From contig FN649744.1 of NCBI GenBank assembly GCA_000310025.1, positions 361,940-425,939 of the forward strand: 64,000 bases of DNA, in the 5' to 3' direction. Positions 22,638-33,663 of this stretch are shown one piece after another. Below the pieces are notes generated by a model. That model searched no databases. It was not told where the DNA came from and was given only the letters and a program-made list of their open reading frames with translations. Both the position numbers and the translations under genes were made by a program. This DNA is from Ectocarpus siliculosus. Lineage: Eukaryota; Sar; Phaeophyceae; Ectocarpales; Ectocarpaceae. Position 1 is the first letter of the stretch; each line of letters begins with the position of its first letter.

Positions 22638-25600
22638 ATGGAGGTGCGATGGAGACTGTTCGCTCGAGACGTGCTCTCCCTACTCCCCGACGACTCAGGC
22701 GAGTTTCGTTTCGGCAGACCACTTCGGCCCGTTCGAGGCTTGAGACTGCTCGGCATCGTCGTGCACAGAGCGAGAGCAGATAGTAGTCGGCTGCGATCTG
22801 CGGGCAGCGGCAGCTCGGGAGGGAAGAAGCGGGCGAGAGGGGGAAGTGGTTATGGCGGTGGTGGTGAACGTGCCAGCGACGACAGTGCAATGGATGGGGA
22901 GTTCGGCCTGCTAGGAATTGGTAAGTGGGGTTGAATATTCAGCCAGTCTATGTACATCTTGCCACGGGTGCATACAGCGGTAATTGAGTTACCGCGAGGG
23001 ACGCCTTGAGTCTTTCGTTCACCGACGCGAATCACGGCAGCTCTGCTGCTGTACGCCGTATCGCACCCATCACTGGTGGTATCTGCGAACGTCAGAGCAC
23101 ACACATGTTGCATCTTCAGTAAACGAGGATGTCACTTATCTCAAAACATCCCAGGAATTGAAATTTGAAATTTGACATGTTTTCGTCGGACCATCTGGTG
23201 CCGGCACTGCATTTGGCTCTCTCTTGGCTGGCTCTCTCATGGACATGGGCTGGGGACTCTTGTATGTACCTAGAAACGTGCTGCTGAATACCCCCCCCCC
23301 CCCCCCCCGTAGGGTGGATTTGTCGAAATGCCCCAAGCTCTCAAAATCTCCAGCACGGTTGGATACTGCGTTGGAAGCATAAACGCGTCGTGCAGATTCT
23401 ACCACACGAAAAAATCGTGCTCTGAGGCCATTTCTTGCGGTTGTCTTTTTTTATGATCTTTTTCTTTTTTCCTTCTCAAAAAAAGACAACTGGCCGCAGA
23501 AGGTCTTCTTACAATGTCTTTTTTCCTCAAAAAAAGATCGCCAGAAAAAGACAACCCGTTTTGGACAGCCCATCCTGTCTTTTTTTGGGGCAGTTTTGGA
23601 CAAGTGGAGGCTGTCCAAAACTGTTGTCTTTTTTTGGTCACAACCACATCACTCGTACCTAGAAACTTGAATCTCTCGACGGCCCACCGCAAACTCTAAC
23701 GGTGGTCACACGAGTTGTGTCATGTTGCTGGCTGGTACAGAGTCGGTGGCACCGGCGGTAGCCAATGTTTTTTCAGTGGGCTGGACCAAGTGGACAACCC
23801 GATGTGTGCGGCAAACAAGAGGCAAACAAACCGAGAGAGCCTGGACGCAGCAGCGGTGGGTCATTTTTCGTGTACGGTCAACCTTGCGAACCCAACTTTT
23901 GGGCGTCCTATAGCCTCCTGGTCTGTATCAATCATCACACAAAACGAACCATACGCACAGCTCGTGGCGCATGCCTTTATCATCGCTGTTGCTTGAGTGG
24001 GTGGCGAGGGAGTACTGGCAAACCAAAGTTGCGACACGGGCAAAAGAGCGAAAAAAGTTGCTTGAAGATGCGGCGGATCATTTTTCCCGCTTGTCCACCA
24101 CTCTCGCGCTCACAATTTCTGAACGTCCTATAGCCTCCTGGTCTGTGTCAGCCACCACACAAGACGGACCATACACACAGCTCGTGGCGCATACCTTTGT
24201 CATCGCTGTTGCTAGAGTGGGTGGCGAGGGAGTACCGGTAAACCAAAGTTTTGACAGGGGCACAAGAGCAAAAAAAATGGTTGCTGGCGCGGTGGGCATT
24301 TTTTCAGCGTGCTGTCGACTCTCGGCACCTCCATTCCCGTGCCTCCTATCGCCCTGTGGTCTCTGTCAGCCGCCACCCAAGACGGACCATACACATAGCT
24401 CGCGAGGGATAGCTTTACAGTAGGCGCTGCTTCACTCTGTGAGGAGATATCACCGAAAAACCATTTCGGTGGGAAGGTGCATGTATGTGTGACAGCAGCT
24501 GCTGCAGAGTCTGTTTTTTTTTTGGTCGGTGAAAAAGGATCGACCAACACCGTAAGAAGGGGGTCATCGTTTTTGTAGATCCCTTTCTGGGTTGTCCGAA
24601 AGGGGGGAAAAAAGATCTGCGAAAAAAGAACCGCAAGAAATGGCCTGAGGCCACTTGTTAAGCTGTCCTTTTTTGGGCTGTCCCTTTTCTCAAAAAGGGA
24701 CGAACCAAAAAAGAATCTAGCAAAAAGATGACCCACTTGTTACGGTGCTGGTCGATCCTTTTTGCTCATCCGCCAAAAAAATGACCCTGCAACAACAAGT
24801 GCAACGGCCGTTCGTCACACAATGAGTACCTTGGCACCGAGTTGGTTTTTCGGTGATATCTCCGCACAGAGCGAAGCATCAGCAACTGTAAAGCTATCCC
24901 CCGCGAGCTGGGTGCTTGGTCCGCCTTGTGTGGCGGCTGATCGAGACCACAGGGCAGTGGGAGGCACGGCAACTGAGGTGGCGAGAGTCAACAGCACCTT
25001 GAAAAACCCCACCGCGCCAACAACCAGCTTTGTTTGCTCTTTTTTGCCCATGCCGCAACTTTGGTTCATGGATGCTCCCTCGCCACACACTGAAACAACA
25101 GCGATGACAAAGGTATCCGCCACGAGCTATGTGTATGGTCCGTCTTGTGTGGTGGTTGATACAGACCAGAAGGCTGACGGGCGATCAGAGGTTGTGAGCC
25201 CGAGAGTGGTGGACAAGCGGGAAAAATGACCCGCCGCGTCTCCAAGCATATTTTTGTTCTTTTTCCCCGTGTTGCAACTTTGGTTCATCGATGCTCCCTC
25301 GTCACACACCGAAGCAACAGCGATGACAAAGGTATCCGCCATGAGCTGTGCGTCTGATTCGTCTTGTGTGGTGATTGATACAGACCAGGACGCTATAGGT
25401 CGCCCAGAAGTTGGGTTCGCAAAAGTTGACTGTGCACCAAAAAGACCCACCGCTGCTGCGTCCAGGCTCTTTCGGCTCGTTTGCCGCTTGTTTGCCGCAC
25501 ACATCGGGTTGTCCACCTGGTCAGCCGAATGACAACATTACGTCTATCGCCGAGGCTACTGACTCCGTACCACTCACATGACACGACTCGTGCGAATACC

Positions 25601-28600
25601 GTTAGAGTTTGCGGGGATCATCCGTCGAGATATTCAAGTTTGTGGGCAAGTGTCATGTGTTGTGACAGAAAAAGGACAACAAAAAAGGACCGTCCCATCC
25701 TGTCACAAAGTTGCCCAAAAAGGGACAGGATGGGGCGATCTTTTTTCGCTGTCCCTTTTCGGGAGGTTCAAAAATGCAAAAAAAGACCACGTAGCAAGTG
25801 GTTCTTGGTCAGTTGTCCCTTTTTTAGACAAGGGACAGCCCAAAAAAGGACAGCTTAACAAGTGGCCTGAGATGAGAGTTGACAACACTCTCCTTTGCCG
25901 TTCCTGCGGAGGGAGGCATCGGACACACAAATCGACCCTTGCTTTGTATGTACAGAGATTCGTACCCGAACGATACCTGAGAATCAATGGATTATTCTCG
26001 CCCTTGCCTTCGCTTCCCTCAGCGGTAGTACTGTAGCTTCTCTAAGCGGTACTAGGGCTACCGCGTTCGCGGCTTATCGAGGTAACTACATATTTTGTAT
26101 ACTCCATAGGTGGCACAAGATGTCACACCCCCTGGAGTGATTTTCAGAGCTTGATTTATCCGCGGCAGAAATGTGGCGGCGGTGAAAATGGCGGCATTAG
26201 AACCGGCTCGTCGAGAGCTTCCGAGAACGTATCGTTTGATTAATATGTTCTCTTCGTCGTGAAGTAATCGAGCTTTGGAATTGTTCCAGGAGGTGTGATA
26301 TCTTCTGTCACGTACGGTCGTTTGTGTTCCGAGCGCAGCGCAACCGTGTAACATCTCAAAGCTGCGTAGGACTGGGCGGTGCCCGTCCAGGCGTTACATT
26401 TACCTTTGCGCTGTCCACTGCGCGTCGTGTTGCTGCTGACAGATGACGGCACTGGCGTCGTGGAAGTACGATTGCCACTTCGGCTCTGGGATTCGGTCGC
26501 TCTTTGGGAACAGGTAAAACGTACCGTAATGAAAGTACAATAGAAATCCTGTGACACCCCGGCTGGTGCATCCGCACGCCCATGCACCTAGGAGTTTCTG
26601 CTTTCAACCGTACGGAGACTGACGTCTTTTCATGGGTCAGCCGGTCAGCGCGGTCGACGCTTATTATGAAACCACCCGGAAAGGAGTATTGTTCTTGTAT
26701 TGTTCTTGTAATTGTTCTTGTATTGTACTAGTATTGTACTTGTATTGTATTTTAGCCTCATGTAGAGAGGCGATGGATAGACAAAGACACACGGATACAC
26801 ACAACGGGTAGTACCGCCAGCACACGCACAGTTCAACCATTGTGCAGACGCATAGCCCGAAACGGCCGGTAGGAGATTATTGTGAGATCTCGAGGGCGCC
26901 CTTGCTTGTTCCCGAGACGCTTCTCTCGCTCCTCTCCTCGCCCCTCCTTCGGGGGGAGGGAGGAGGGGGGCACCCCAGGAGCCCTCTGCCTGCACAACGT
27001 AGTTACACCCGACCTCGCCGCCATCGTGGTGTCCCGCTCCCCCTCCTTCTCTTTCCCTCTTGCTGTTGGTGGTTTGCGGTTTCCGAACAGCTAGACGTCG
27101 TGGGTACCCCAGAGAGGCTCCAGGGGTCGTTATCGTTATCGTTAGCGTTAGCCTCCAAGACATCGAAGACACTGGACGTCACTGGCATCAGGGCCGACGG
27201 CTGCCACGTCGAGGCAGACCCGAACGTGGCTTGCCTCAGGGCCCTGGAGTGCATCGATCGGTGAGACCCGTGCACTGCTGTTTACACGCGGCGCCTCTGT
27301 GTAGGTGTATAGCTGGCACGAATTCCGCAAGACGGACTCCTGCGGAGTTGATTTTTTTTCGGGATGAATAATAAAAAAACGCGGAAACTCTGTTCCTTAC
27401 CTTGAAGCGTGGGGAAGAAGCGGCACTGGATAGAGATGAGAGTGTTATCAATGTGAAGACCACCACAATGACGACAACGATGACAACAGTATAGAATAAC
27501 AACAGATGTCAAGTGCCAATAACCACAAAAATAATAGGACAGATCATGAGCTAGCTCATGGCCCCCCAAACAGCAGCCCCAACCAAACGTGCGTAGCTCA
27601 CTAGCTGGTACATCTAGCTAACTAGGGGGGCTGCCCTCGGGACGGCCGGGATCGAACTTTATGCGACTGATCTATCCTGGGCGTGAAAATTTCGTACGTT
27701 TGCATCTACTCTTACACCTTGTCTGTCTTGGTCACGTCTCTTTCAGTCATGTGGCGAGGCTTACATACGTCTGGCAAGCCCTCTTGCCTACTCAAGAAAC
27801 TCTACTCGAGTTGTAAGGCTTGCATATGGCAAGCCCAATTTGCTTGCTTCGGGCATGCTCGAGGAGGTCCATATGTACGTCTTCTTTTTCTTGGATGTAT
27901 GCATGTGTGGGACGTGTCTGCCCCATTTGTCCCCAAGAAGCGGTGTCACCCCCACGATCGTTCTCACTTACGTCTTTCATCAACATACGGGGGACACTTC
28001 TCCACCCCACGCCTTCCAGGCGCTCGTTAATGTGCAGCATACCTGTACCACTTCTGAATGTTGGTCTTTCTCCAACTTCTGTTGGTCGGTCTCACTCCAA
28101 CTGCTGTCTTGATGCTACTGCGACTCCCGTTACGAAACCCCTAAATCTATTTATTTAGTGATAAGCGAGGCGTTTTCGGCTCTTCTCTCCTTCTGCATCA
28201 TACATACGAACACCGTTTGCTTCGAAAATGTCGTGTGTCGAACCTTGAGAATAGCATGTCGAATTCGGAGCAGCGGCAGTGACACTTGGAACCCCCTTGC
28301 TGTGCCTGCCATGACCATCCCCCCTCCCCCCCCCCCGTCCCACTATGCTGTATCTGCTGCTGCACCTGAACTGTGCAGCTACAAGTGTTGCTACTTTTCA
28401 CGATCCTGGTCCCCTTCGGGAATTCCCTTGCCCCCCCTGCTGCCCGATCCCCACGCGGGCGATCAGCCTACTGGGAACGCTAGCAGACAAGGCGTTGGTG
28501 CAGGCGTGGGGAAGGAGGATGCCGGGGATTGTGGTGGTGGTCATGGCCAGAGCAAGGAGAGTGGAGAGGTCGAGAGCGGCTCTACTCTTGAAGGTGATTG

Positions 28601-28811
28601 GCTTGCTCATGATGGCAACAATGACGGTTTCACGAAGGATGGTCTCAAGACCTCTGGTCTGGGTGCCGACGTTAACCGTTACCATGTGGAGTTTGTTTTT
28701 GTTTGGTACACGGCACACGGTACGGTATCACCGGTGTCGCGCACGGTACCAGTCGGCAGTAGTTCAGGCTTGACGACTAGACTATCGAGCGACCGTACAA
28801 TGTATAGTTAG
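22638..28811 (+). CDS. STN1: STN1-like CST complex subunit (telomere-capping OB-fold protein)
   Basis: Four plus-strand exons join in frame: 22638-22920, 26443-26513, 27091-27260 and 28379-28811 (phases 1, 0, 2), about 318 aa. Residues 1-46 (WRLFARDVL, FRFGRPLRPVR, LLGIVV) match the start of the STN1 OB fold. Exon 2 supplies the hallmark DDGTGVVEV (residues 95-103), its first Asp codon being created across the splice. Exon 3 ends with EADPNVACLRALECID, matching the conserved DPN-x-E-x-L-x-W-L-E helix region after the fold. STN1 binds TEN1 and CTC1 and helps cap telomeres and restart replication. Residues 47-88 are a Gly/Ser/Lys-rich insert between the first strands of the fold, which is unusual. 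Intron 1 (3.5 kb) contains three transposon copies. The last exon is the least certain: its Gly-rich C-terminus lacks a recognisable winged helix. Confidence 0.75.
23426..24645. mobile_element. Harbinger-like non-autonomous DNA transposon, copy A
   Basis: A 1220 bp element with terminal inverted repeats beginning GGCCATTTCTTGCGGTT, perfect for 17 bp and then imperfect for some 40 bp. It is flanked on both sides by TGA, read as a 3 bp target duplication (23423-23425 and 24646-24648). GGCC ends and a 3 bp TNA duplication suggest the PIF/Harbinger superfamily. The interior holds three tandem copies of a ~217 bp unit (near 23908, 24124 and 24341). It lies in intron 1 of the STN1-like gene. No transposase domain is visible, so it is probably mobilised in trans. 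Confidence 0.8.
24649..25867. mobile_element. Harbinger-like non-autonomous DNA transposon, copy B (inverted to A)
   Basis: A 1219 bp element directly abutting copy A and sharing its TGA. The ends are GGCCACTTGTTAAGCTGTCC inverted at the right end, identical for about 38 bp. TGA follows at 25868-25870. The interior is a diverged reverse-orientation copy of A's interior, again with three ~217 bp repeats (near 24919, 25137 and 25356). The repeats are open over long stretches and encode related peptides around GPSCVV.DTDQ, but I cannot say whether they are translated. Its terminal repeats differ from those of copy A beyond the first bases. Confidence 0.8.
26113..26309. mobile_element. MITE family 1, copy a
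   Basis: About 197 bp with inverted ends: GCACAAGATGTCACACCCCC on the left and the inverse of ACAGAAGATATCACACCTCC on the right. The inverted similarity continues through GAGCTTGA / CGAGCTTTGG. Related copies lie at 43618-43830 and, in part, 42135-42260. It sits in intron 1 of the STN1-like gene. It is non-coding; the superfamily is not clear. Confidence 0.75.
26598..26665. repeat. Dispersed repeat fragment shared with 7455-7525
   Basis: Direct-orientation match to the segment near 7460 (TTTCAACCG.AC.GAGACT.ACGTCTTTTCAT). It lies in intron 2 of the STN1-like gene. Confidence 0.5.
26688..26755. repeat. Imperfect GTATTGTTCTT tandem repeat
   Basis: About six units of roughly 11 bp (GTATTGTTCTT, passing into GTATTGTACTA) in intron 2 of the STN1-like gene. 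Confidence 0.8.
27600..27690 (-). repeat. Possible tRNA-derived SINE fragment (B-box)
   Basis: On the minus strand, AGTTCGATCCCGGCC matches the RNA polymerase III B-box (GGTTCGANTCC type). It is followed by CCGAGGGCAGCC and a C-rich tail. The rest does not fold into a proper tRNA: no acceptor stem and no clear A-box. Weak call, in intron 3 of the STN1-like gene. Confidence 0.25.
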
Positions 28812-31800
28812 TAGGTGTGTGCATCGACCGTGCTCACGGGGTGACCAATGAGAAGAGAATATTTGTGCGTTAGTCTGATCGTGATGGCGGGATGATAAAC
28901 GCGAACATATGGTGATTGTGCGTGTGTATGCATCACCGACCTCGGCCTAGCCTAGTAGATACTGCGGCCGGTTCCTTGCCGGCATCGCGGTGTGTCGTAT
29001 TGTAATCTAGATGCCGTGTGTTGTCAACAAAGTATTTTGGAGTGGAGAGACTCTGATACTATGTACTCGAGTGAGGAGTAGTCTATTTCTGCTTGCGGCG
29101 CTTAGGAGAGACCGGACTGCGGAAGTAGTCCGATGATAGCGCCAAGGTCATCACGGAGACAGAAATGATTCACGAACCAATGGCAACAATGACGTGGACA
29201 GCGGCAAAACCTGTGAACTAGGACGCTGTCTCCACAGCTCATAAATGTCGTCGTTGTCGTCGCTGTCGGTTTGCTACAGCACTAGTACCGTCTCCGTCAC
29301 GACCTTGGCACTAGTATGGGACGATTCCCGCCATCCCATAGGAAGGCCACTAGACTACACTAGTCTCGTCACTCTCGGAAACAAACGTCGCAGACAGATG
29401 AACACACCATCGTAAAAGTACAACTATTGAAATCTGAAAGCAGAACTGCGGAAGCAGAACTGCGGAAGCAGACTGCCCAATTCCTGTTTCGTGAAGAACG
29501 GAACTGGCTCACTAATTCCATGCGGATCCCTCCCCCCCCCCTCGCGCATGTCACGACACACGACACACGGCACACGGCACACACACACGGCACAACAAAG
29601 CACGGTTGTCGGGTCTGATTGGGAGCATGGGTGGCGCGACAGGGGCACAGCTCGCTGCGGAACTAGGGCTACCGCAGGGGCACGCCGGAGTGGAATCTGC
29701 CCTAGCTCAGGCGAGTTGGGTGGCGTCTCATTTGCTCGCCTCATCTTTATTTTTTTCATCGCTGTAGTCAACGCTTACAGCATTTGTTGCTGCATACCGC
29801 CCGCAGACCATTGTCATCTCTAACGTGTGCACGACACAAGAAGATCCCAGCAGTTGGGGTGTTTGTTTTCCGAGTGTGACCGTTGGCGTCACCCTAAAAC
29901 GATGGTGCCTAGGAGTATTATGGTGGGTACGCGAATGGTGTTGATTCGCGAGACGTGGGTCGTGTATGTAGCCAAACTAGACATTGTCTCGCTGTCAGTA
30001 GAATTAAGATTCGTTGGCGTCCCCTGCTCGTCCATCAAATGTTATGTCCATCGAAAGCTCTCGTGGATGTTCAGACACTTCGGCCAGATCCCTTCCAGCC
30101 GTCAGCCGCATGTGCGTCATCAATGCACGATCCGTGAATCAAGTGTCTGTAGCTCTGTTTTCCTCTCTTATCCATCGAAACGCCTGTGGTCTATCCTCTC
30201 ACCGAGCAGGCAACGCCTTCACTTGATCAAAACAATGTGTATGTGTATGGGTATACATATGCATATGTATTAATAGCACGTGCTGAAAAGGGAGCTGGAT
30301 GGTCGATGTGACTTCCAGGGAGCAGGCACGGCCGTCGAACAACAGTAACACCTCGTCCCATCCATCCCATCCCGGTTGGTTCCCTGCTTGTTCCCGCGTC
30401 CGGGGTCCCTTCCACGGGTTTCTTCCGTGTCGACAGATGCAACTGCAAGGCGCCATCTACCTAGCGGGGGATTGCTACATGCCCCTTTAGACCTACCAAG
30501 ACAGATGGATGGTTTGGGCAGACAGACAGCAAAGAGAGATGAGAGGTGGACCTTGCTTTCTGGGGGTTGGGGATCAAGAGAGAGAGAGAGAAGGGGGGGG
30601 GGGGGGAGGGGGGGAGACAGAGAGAAACGCCGACATGGTGGGATGGTTTGCGCAGACAAACAGCAAAGAGAGATGAGAGGTGGACCTTGCGTTCTCGGGG
30701 TTGGGGGGAGAGAGTGAGAGAGAGAGAAACGGCGACCTAGTGGTCGAAACAGTCTCTGTGTTTGTAGGGGCCAGTGGAGAGCAAAACAACACCTGTTGTT
30801 TCCCCTGTTGGCCAAGAATGAGTGTCGTACCAAGTGAAGCACTGACTATTTTTGGTTTGCCGCGTGTTCTTGGATACTACAGCAGCTCGGTCGTAATATT
30901 GTGGGGCGTTGTAGCACGTCACTCCTCGGGGCGTAGCGTGACGTGCCGGCCATGATCGACGGGCTTACGCCATCGTACCTCGGCCGGCTGAACCGTAGCA
31001 GCAGCAGTAATAGCGGCACCCTCAAGAAGCAGATCGATCTCGAGTTTGGAAGGTTCCATCCGAAAGGAGCTGCACCCATTCACCCACCCATCTGCTTGGT
31101 GCATGTGGGTGTTGGCATGCATTTAACTGTAGGATTCCCTTGATGAGACAGAGCCTCGGAGTGGTGGGCGACAATACCGCATTCCCCTCCAGAATACAAT
31201 ACGTTGGCGTTTTAGACTTCAGAGTGTCCGCTGTACCCTTTTCTGCTCAGTGGAGGGTAGTGCATGGCGTTCACGAGCTCTCCAGTGCAAAGATGGTATT
31301 GGGGTTGGCCGATGGTCTCGTGAAGGGTTGCTTTGGACGCATGCTCGCATTTCTCAGGGCGGCTGTTGTTGGACCACCGAGTACCGCATACTAGGGCTGA
31401 CGCTTCTGTCGTTCAAACGCCGACAAGGAGGCCATCCAGCGAGGCAAGCTGACTCCTATAACTGTGGTATAGATTAGTAAAACCCTTAATCCTTACATCC
31501 CGGCACGCTGCATCCCCCGTCATCGAATGCTGCTGCAACGGGTGACGTGGCGTGCTCTCCAACACACTAACACACTGTGCGTACGGTCTTTTGCACAACA
31601 AGATGCCCGTACCTCGACATTTGAGCGCTTGAAAACACAGCAGGTAGACGTATTCTTTCGCACTTTCTTTCAGCGGGTGGGTGTGACGTTCAGGTCAGGG
31701 GAGGACGGGGGTTGCCCCCGTCCACAGGCACAGTACTGAAGTTTCAAACACAGAAGACACACACACCGGCGTACGCCGCGAGCCCTGTGGCAGTGCGAAA

Positions 31801-32874
31801 CTGCGCAAAACAGCGGTTGGTGCCCTGTGCGGACGTTTATCCACAAGGCAACGGGATCGATCGGTGGTATTTATTGTAGGCGCGAAACCAAGCGGCCGCA
31901 CAGAACACACATGGATCATTGTCCATTTCGCACCACGGGCACTCCTCGCCATCCTCACGCTGATATCGTCTTGCCGGCTCTCCGTTTTTGCGGAGGAACA
32001 AAAGAAACTACGGTAAATATTGTCCTCTCATATCGTGTCATAACCCCATCCCCACGCTGCTCCATCGAGAAGAAAAGCTAACGTGTACCCACTCAAATTG
32101 CAGTCTACTGGCCTGGGCTCGGGCTGACATTCTCATTCGGGGGTTAGGATTTGCAGTACAGCAGCAGTATCGTCATACTCCGTCGGCATGACGCTATGTA
32201 GCCAATCTATTCTTGGCGGGTACAGCAGTACCGTCCGTTCAAATCCCATACAACAGTGTTGAGTGCTGCACTCGACCCTTGCTACTGGTAGGTCCGACAG
32301 TTCATCTCCGGGTTCTCAGAGTCTCCAGCCTGAATCGCTTTTCAACGAACGTTCTCAGCGTGTGAGACGGCGATACATACGTCGATAGGTACCGTTTCTA
32401 GGCGCTCGTCGTCGCTGGCTGAGTTTGATTGTTGGCTTCTCAAGCCTTCGTTCAAGATCCCGTCCTGTTTGTTTTCTGTCTTGAGAGGAAATGCCGTTCA
32501 GTCGCGCCATGTCGATCGACCAAATGGACCGTCGTCACCCTTCGCTAATCGTAACACCCACCATGGCGAACTTCGACACCACCATGGAATACAAACAATC
32601 GAACCGTTTTTACCCCTTCCCCCCCGTGCATGACACGTAAGCTGATCGTAAAGGATGCGTGCTGAAAACAACAGTATCGCAACCAAACAAGAAATCAAAA
32701 CTCCCAAGCCCCCTTGCCTGCTTCTCTCCGAACCCGACCGCCTGTTCAACACACGCCACAGACATAGATAGATGCCACACCACCGCACGTACCCAACAAC
32801 GAACGACGTGCAGCAGCGGGAGCAACACCCGGGGCCCTTCTAGGTACACTACATACCCCTGCTGGCATGAATTC
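28812..32874. other. Gene-poor spacer between STN1-like gene and PRP38 3' end
   Basis: Convergent spacer holding the 3' regions of both neighbours. No supported gene. An open stretch at 30943-31143 (MPAMIDGLTPSYLGRLNR..) reads protein-like, with a KKQIDLEFGRFHPKG segment, but has no identifiable splice partners or family. The frame at 29827-30273 is probably chance. Confidence 0.4.
30508..30706. repeat. Tandem duplication, ~65 bp copies 134 bp apart, with GA/poly-G spacer
   Basis: The segment starting GATGGTTTG.GCAGACA and running to GGGGTTGGGG occurs at about 30508-30572 and 30642-30706 with few differences. Each copy is followed by AG-rich sequence; the first by a long poly-G run. Confidence 0.8.
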
Positions 32875-33630
32875 CTACTTTAGAGGCTTGAGCCCCAGCT
32901 TAGCCCTCTCATCGTTCCAGAACTCGACCGACCCGGTGGACGCCTTCCCGCCTTTCCCTCCCCCGCCGCCGCCGCCCCCGCCGTCAGTCTTGGTCTGCTT
33001 GAAGAGCTTGCTCCCCTTGGGCTTCTTGGCCTTGGTCGCTGGCTTCTTCTCTTCTTCTTGTCCTTCTGTGTCTTTGGCCTGACCGCCGCCGGTGCGGGGG
33101 CTTCCCCGCCGAGGAGGCGTTGATGGAGAACGCGAGCGGCGGCGCTTGCGCGGGCTCCTGCTGTCCCTGTCCGCGGCGCGTCTGTCTCGGCCCCTGTAGT
33201 TGAGGACGAGCGATCGGGGCGTGGCACCAGCGCGAGAGACAGGGACGTCGGCGAGGACCAAGGTGAGGTGGGGGGTCGAGACAAGGCTAAGGCTGTGTCG
33301 GGTGTGTTCTCGTGTGCTTGCTCTGGCTCCCGTGGGATACGGCCGGTGTTACACAGCCACGACGGCGGGTGCTGCTCCGACGTACAGCAAGGACTCCAAT
33401 CGAAGAAAGCACTGGGGCACGCCATCGGCAGACCGGATACTTGATACTTCCCTTTCAAGGCTGCGACAGCCGTACCATGCGCGACCATGACCCTGCGTGG
33501 GGCGGTGACAGGGCACGACTACACCAACCCCAGCACAACATACACACGCCTACACGACGCAAGGCAACACGACTCCTCCAACAGCCCCCCTCCCTCCCTC
33601 CTAAGGTCACCTGCTTCGGCTCCTGCTTCG

Positions 33631-33663
<33 letters not shown>

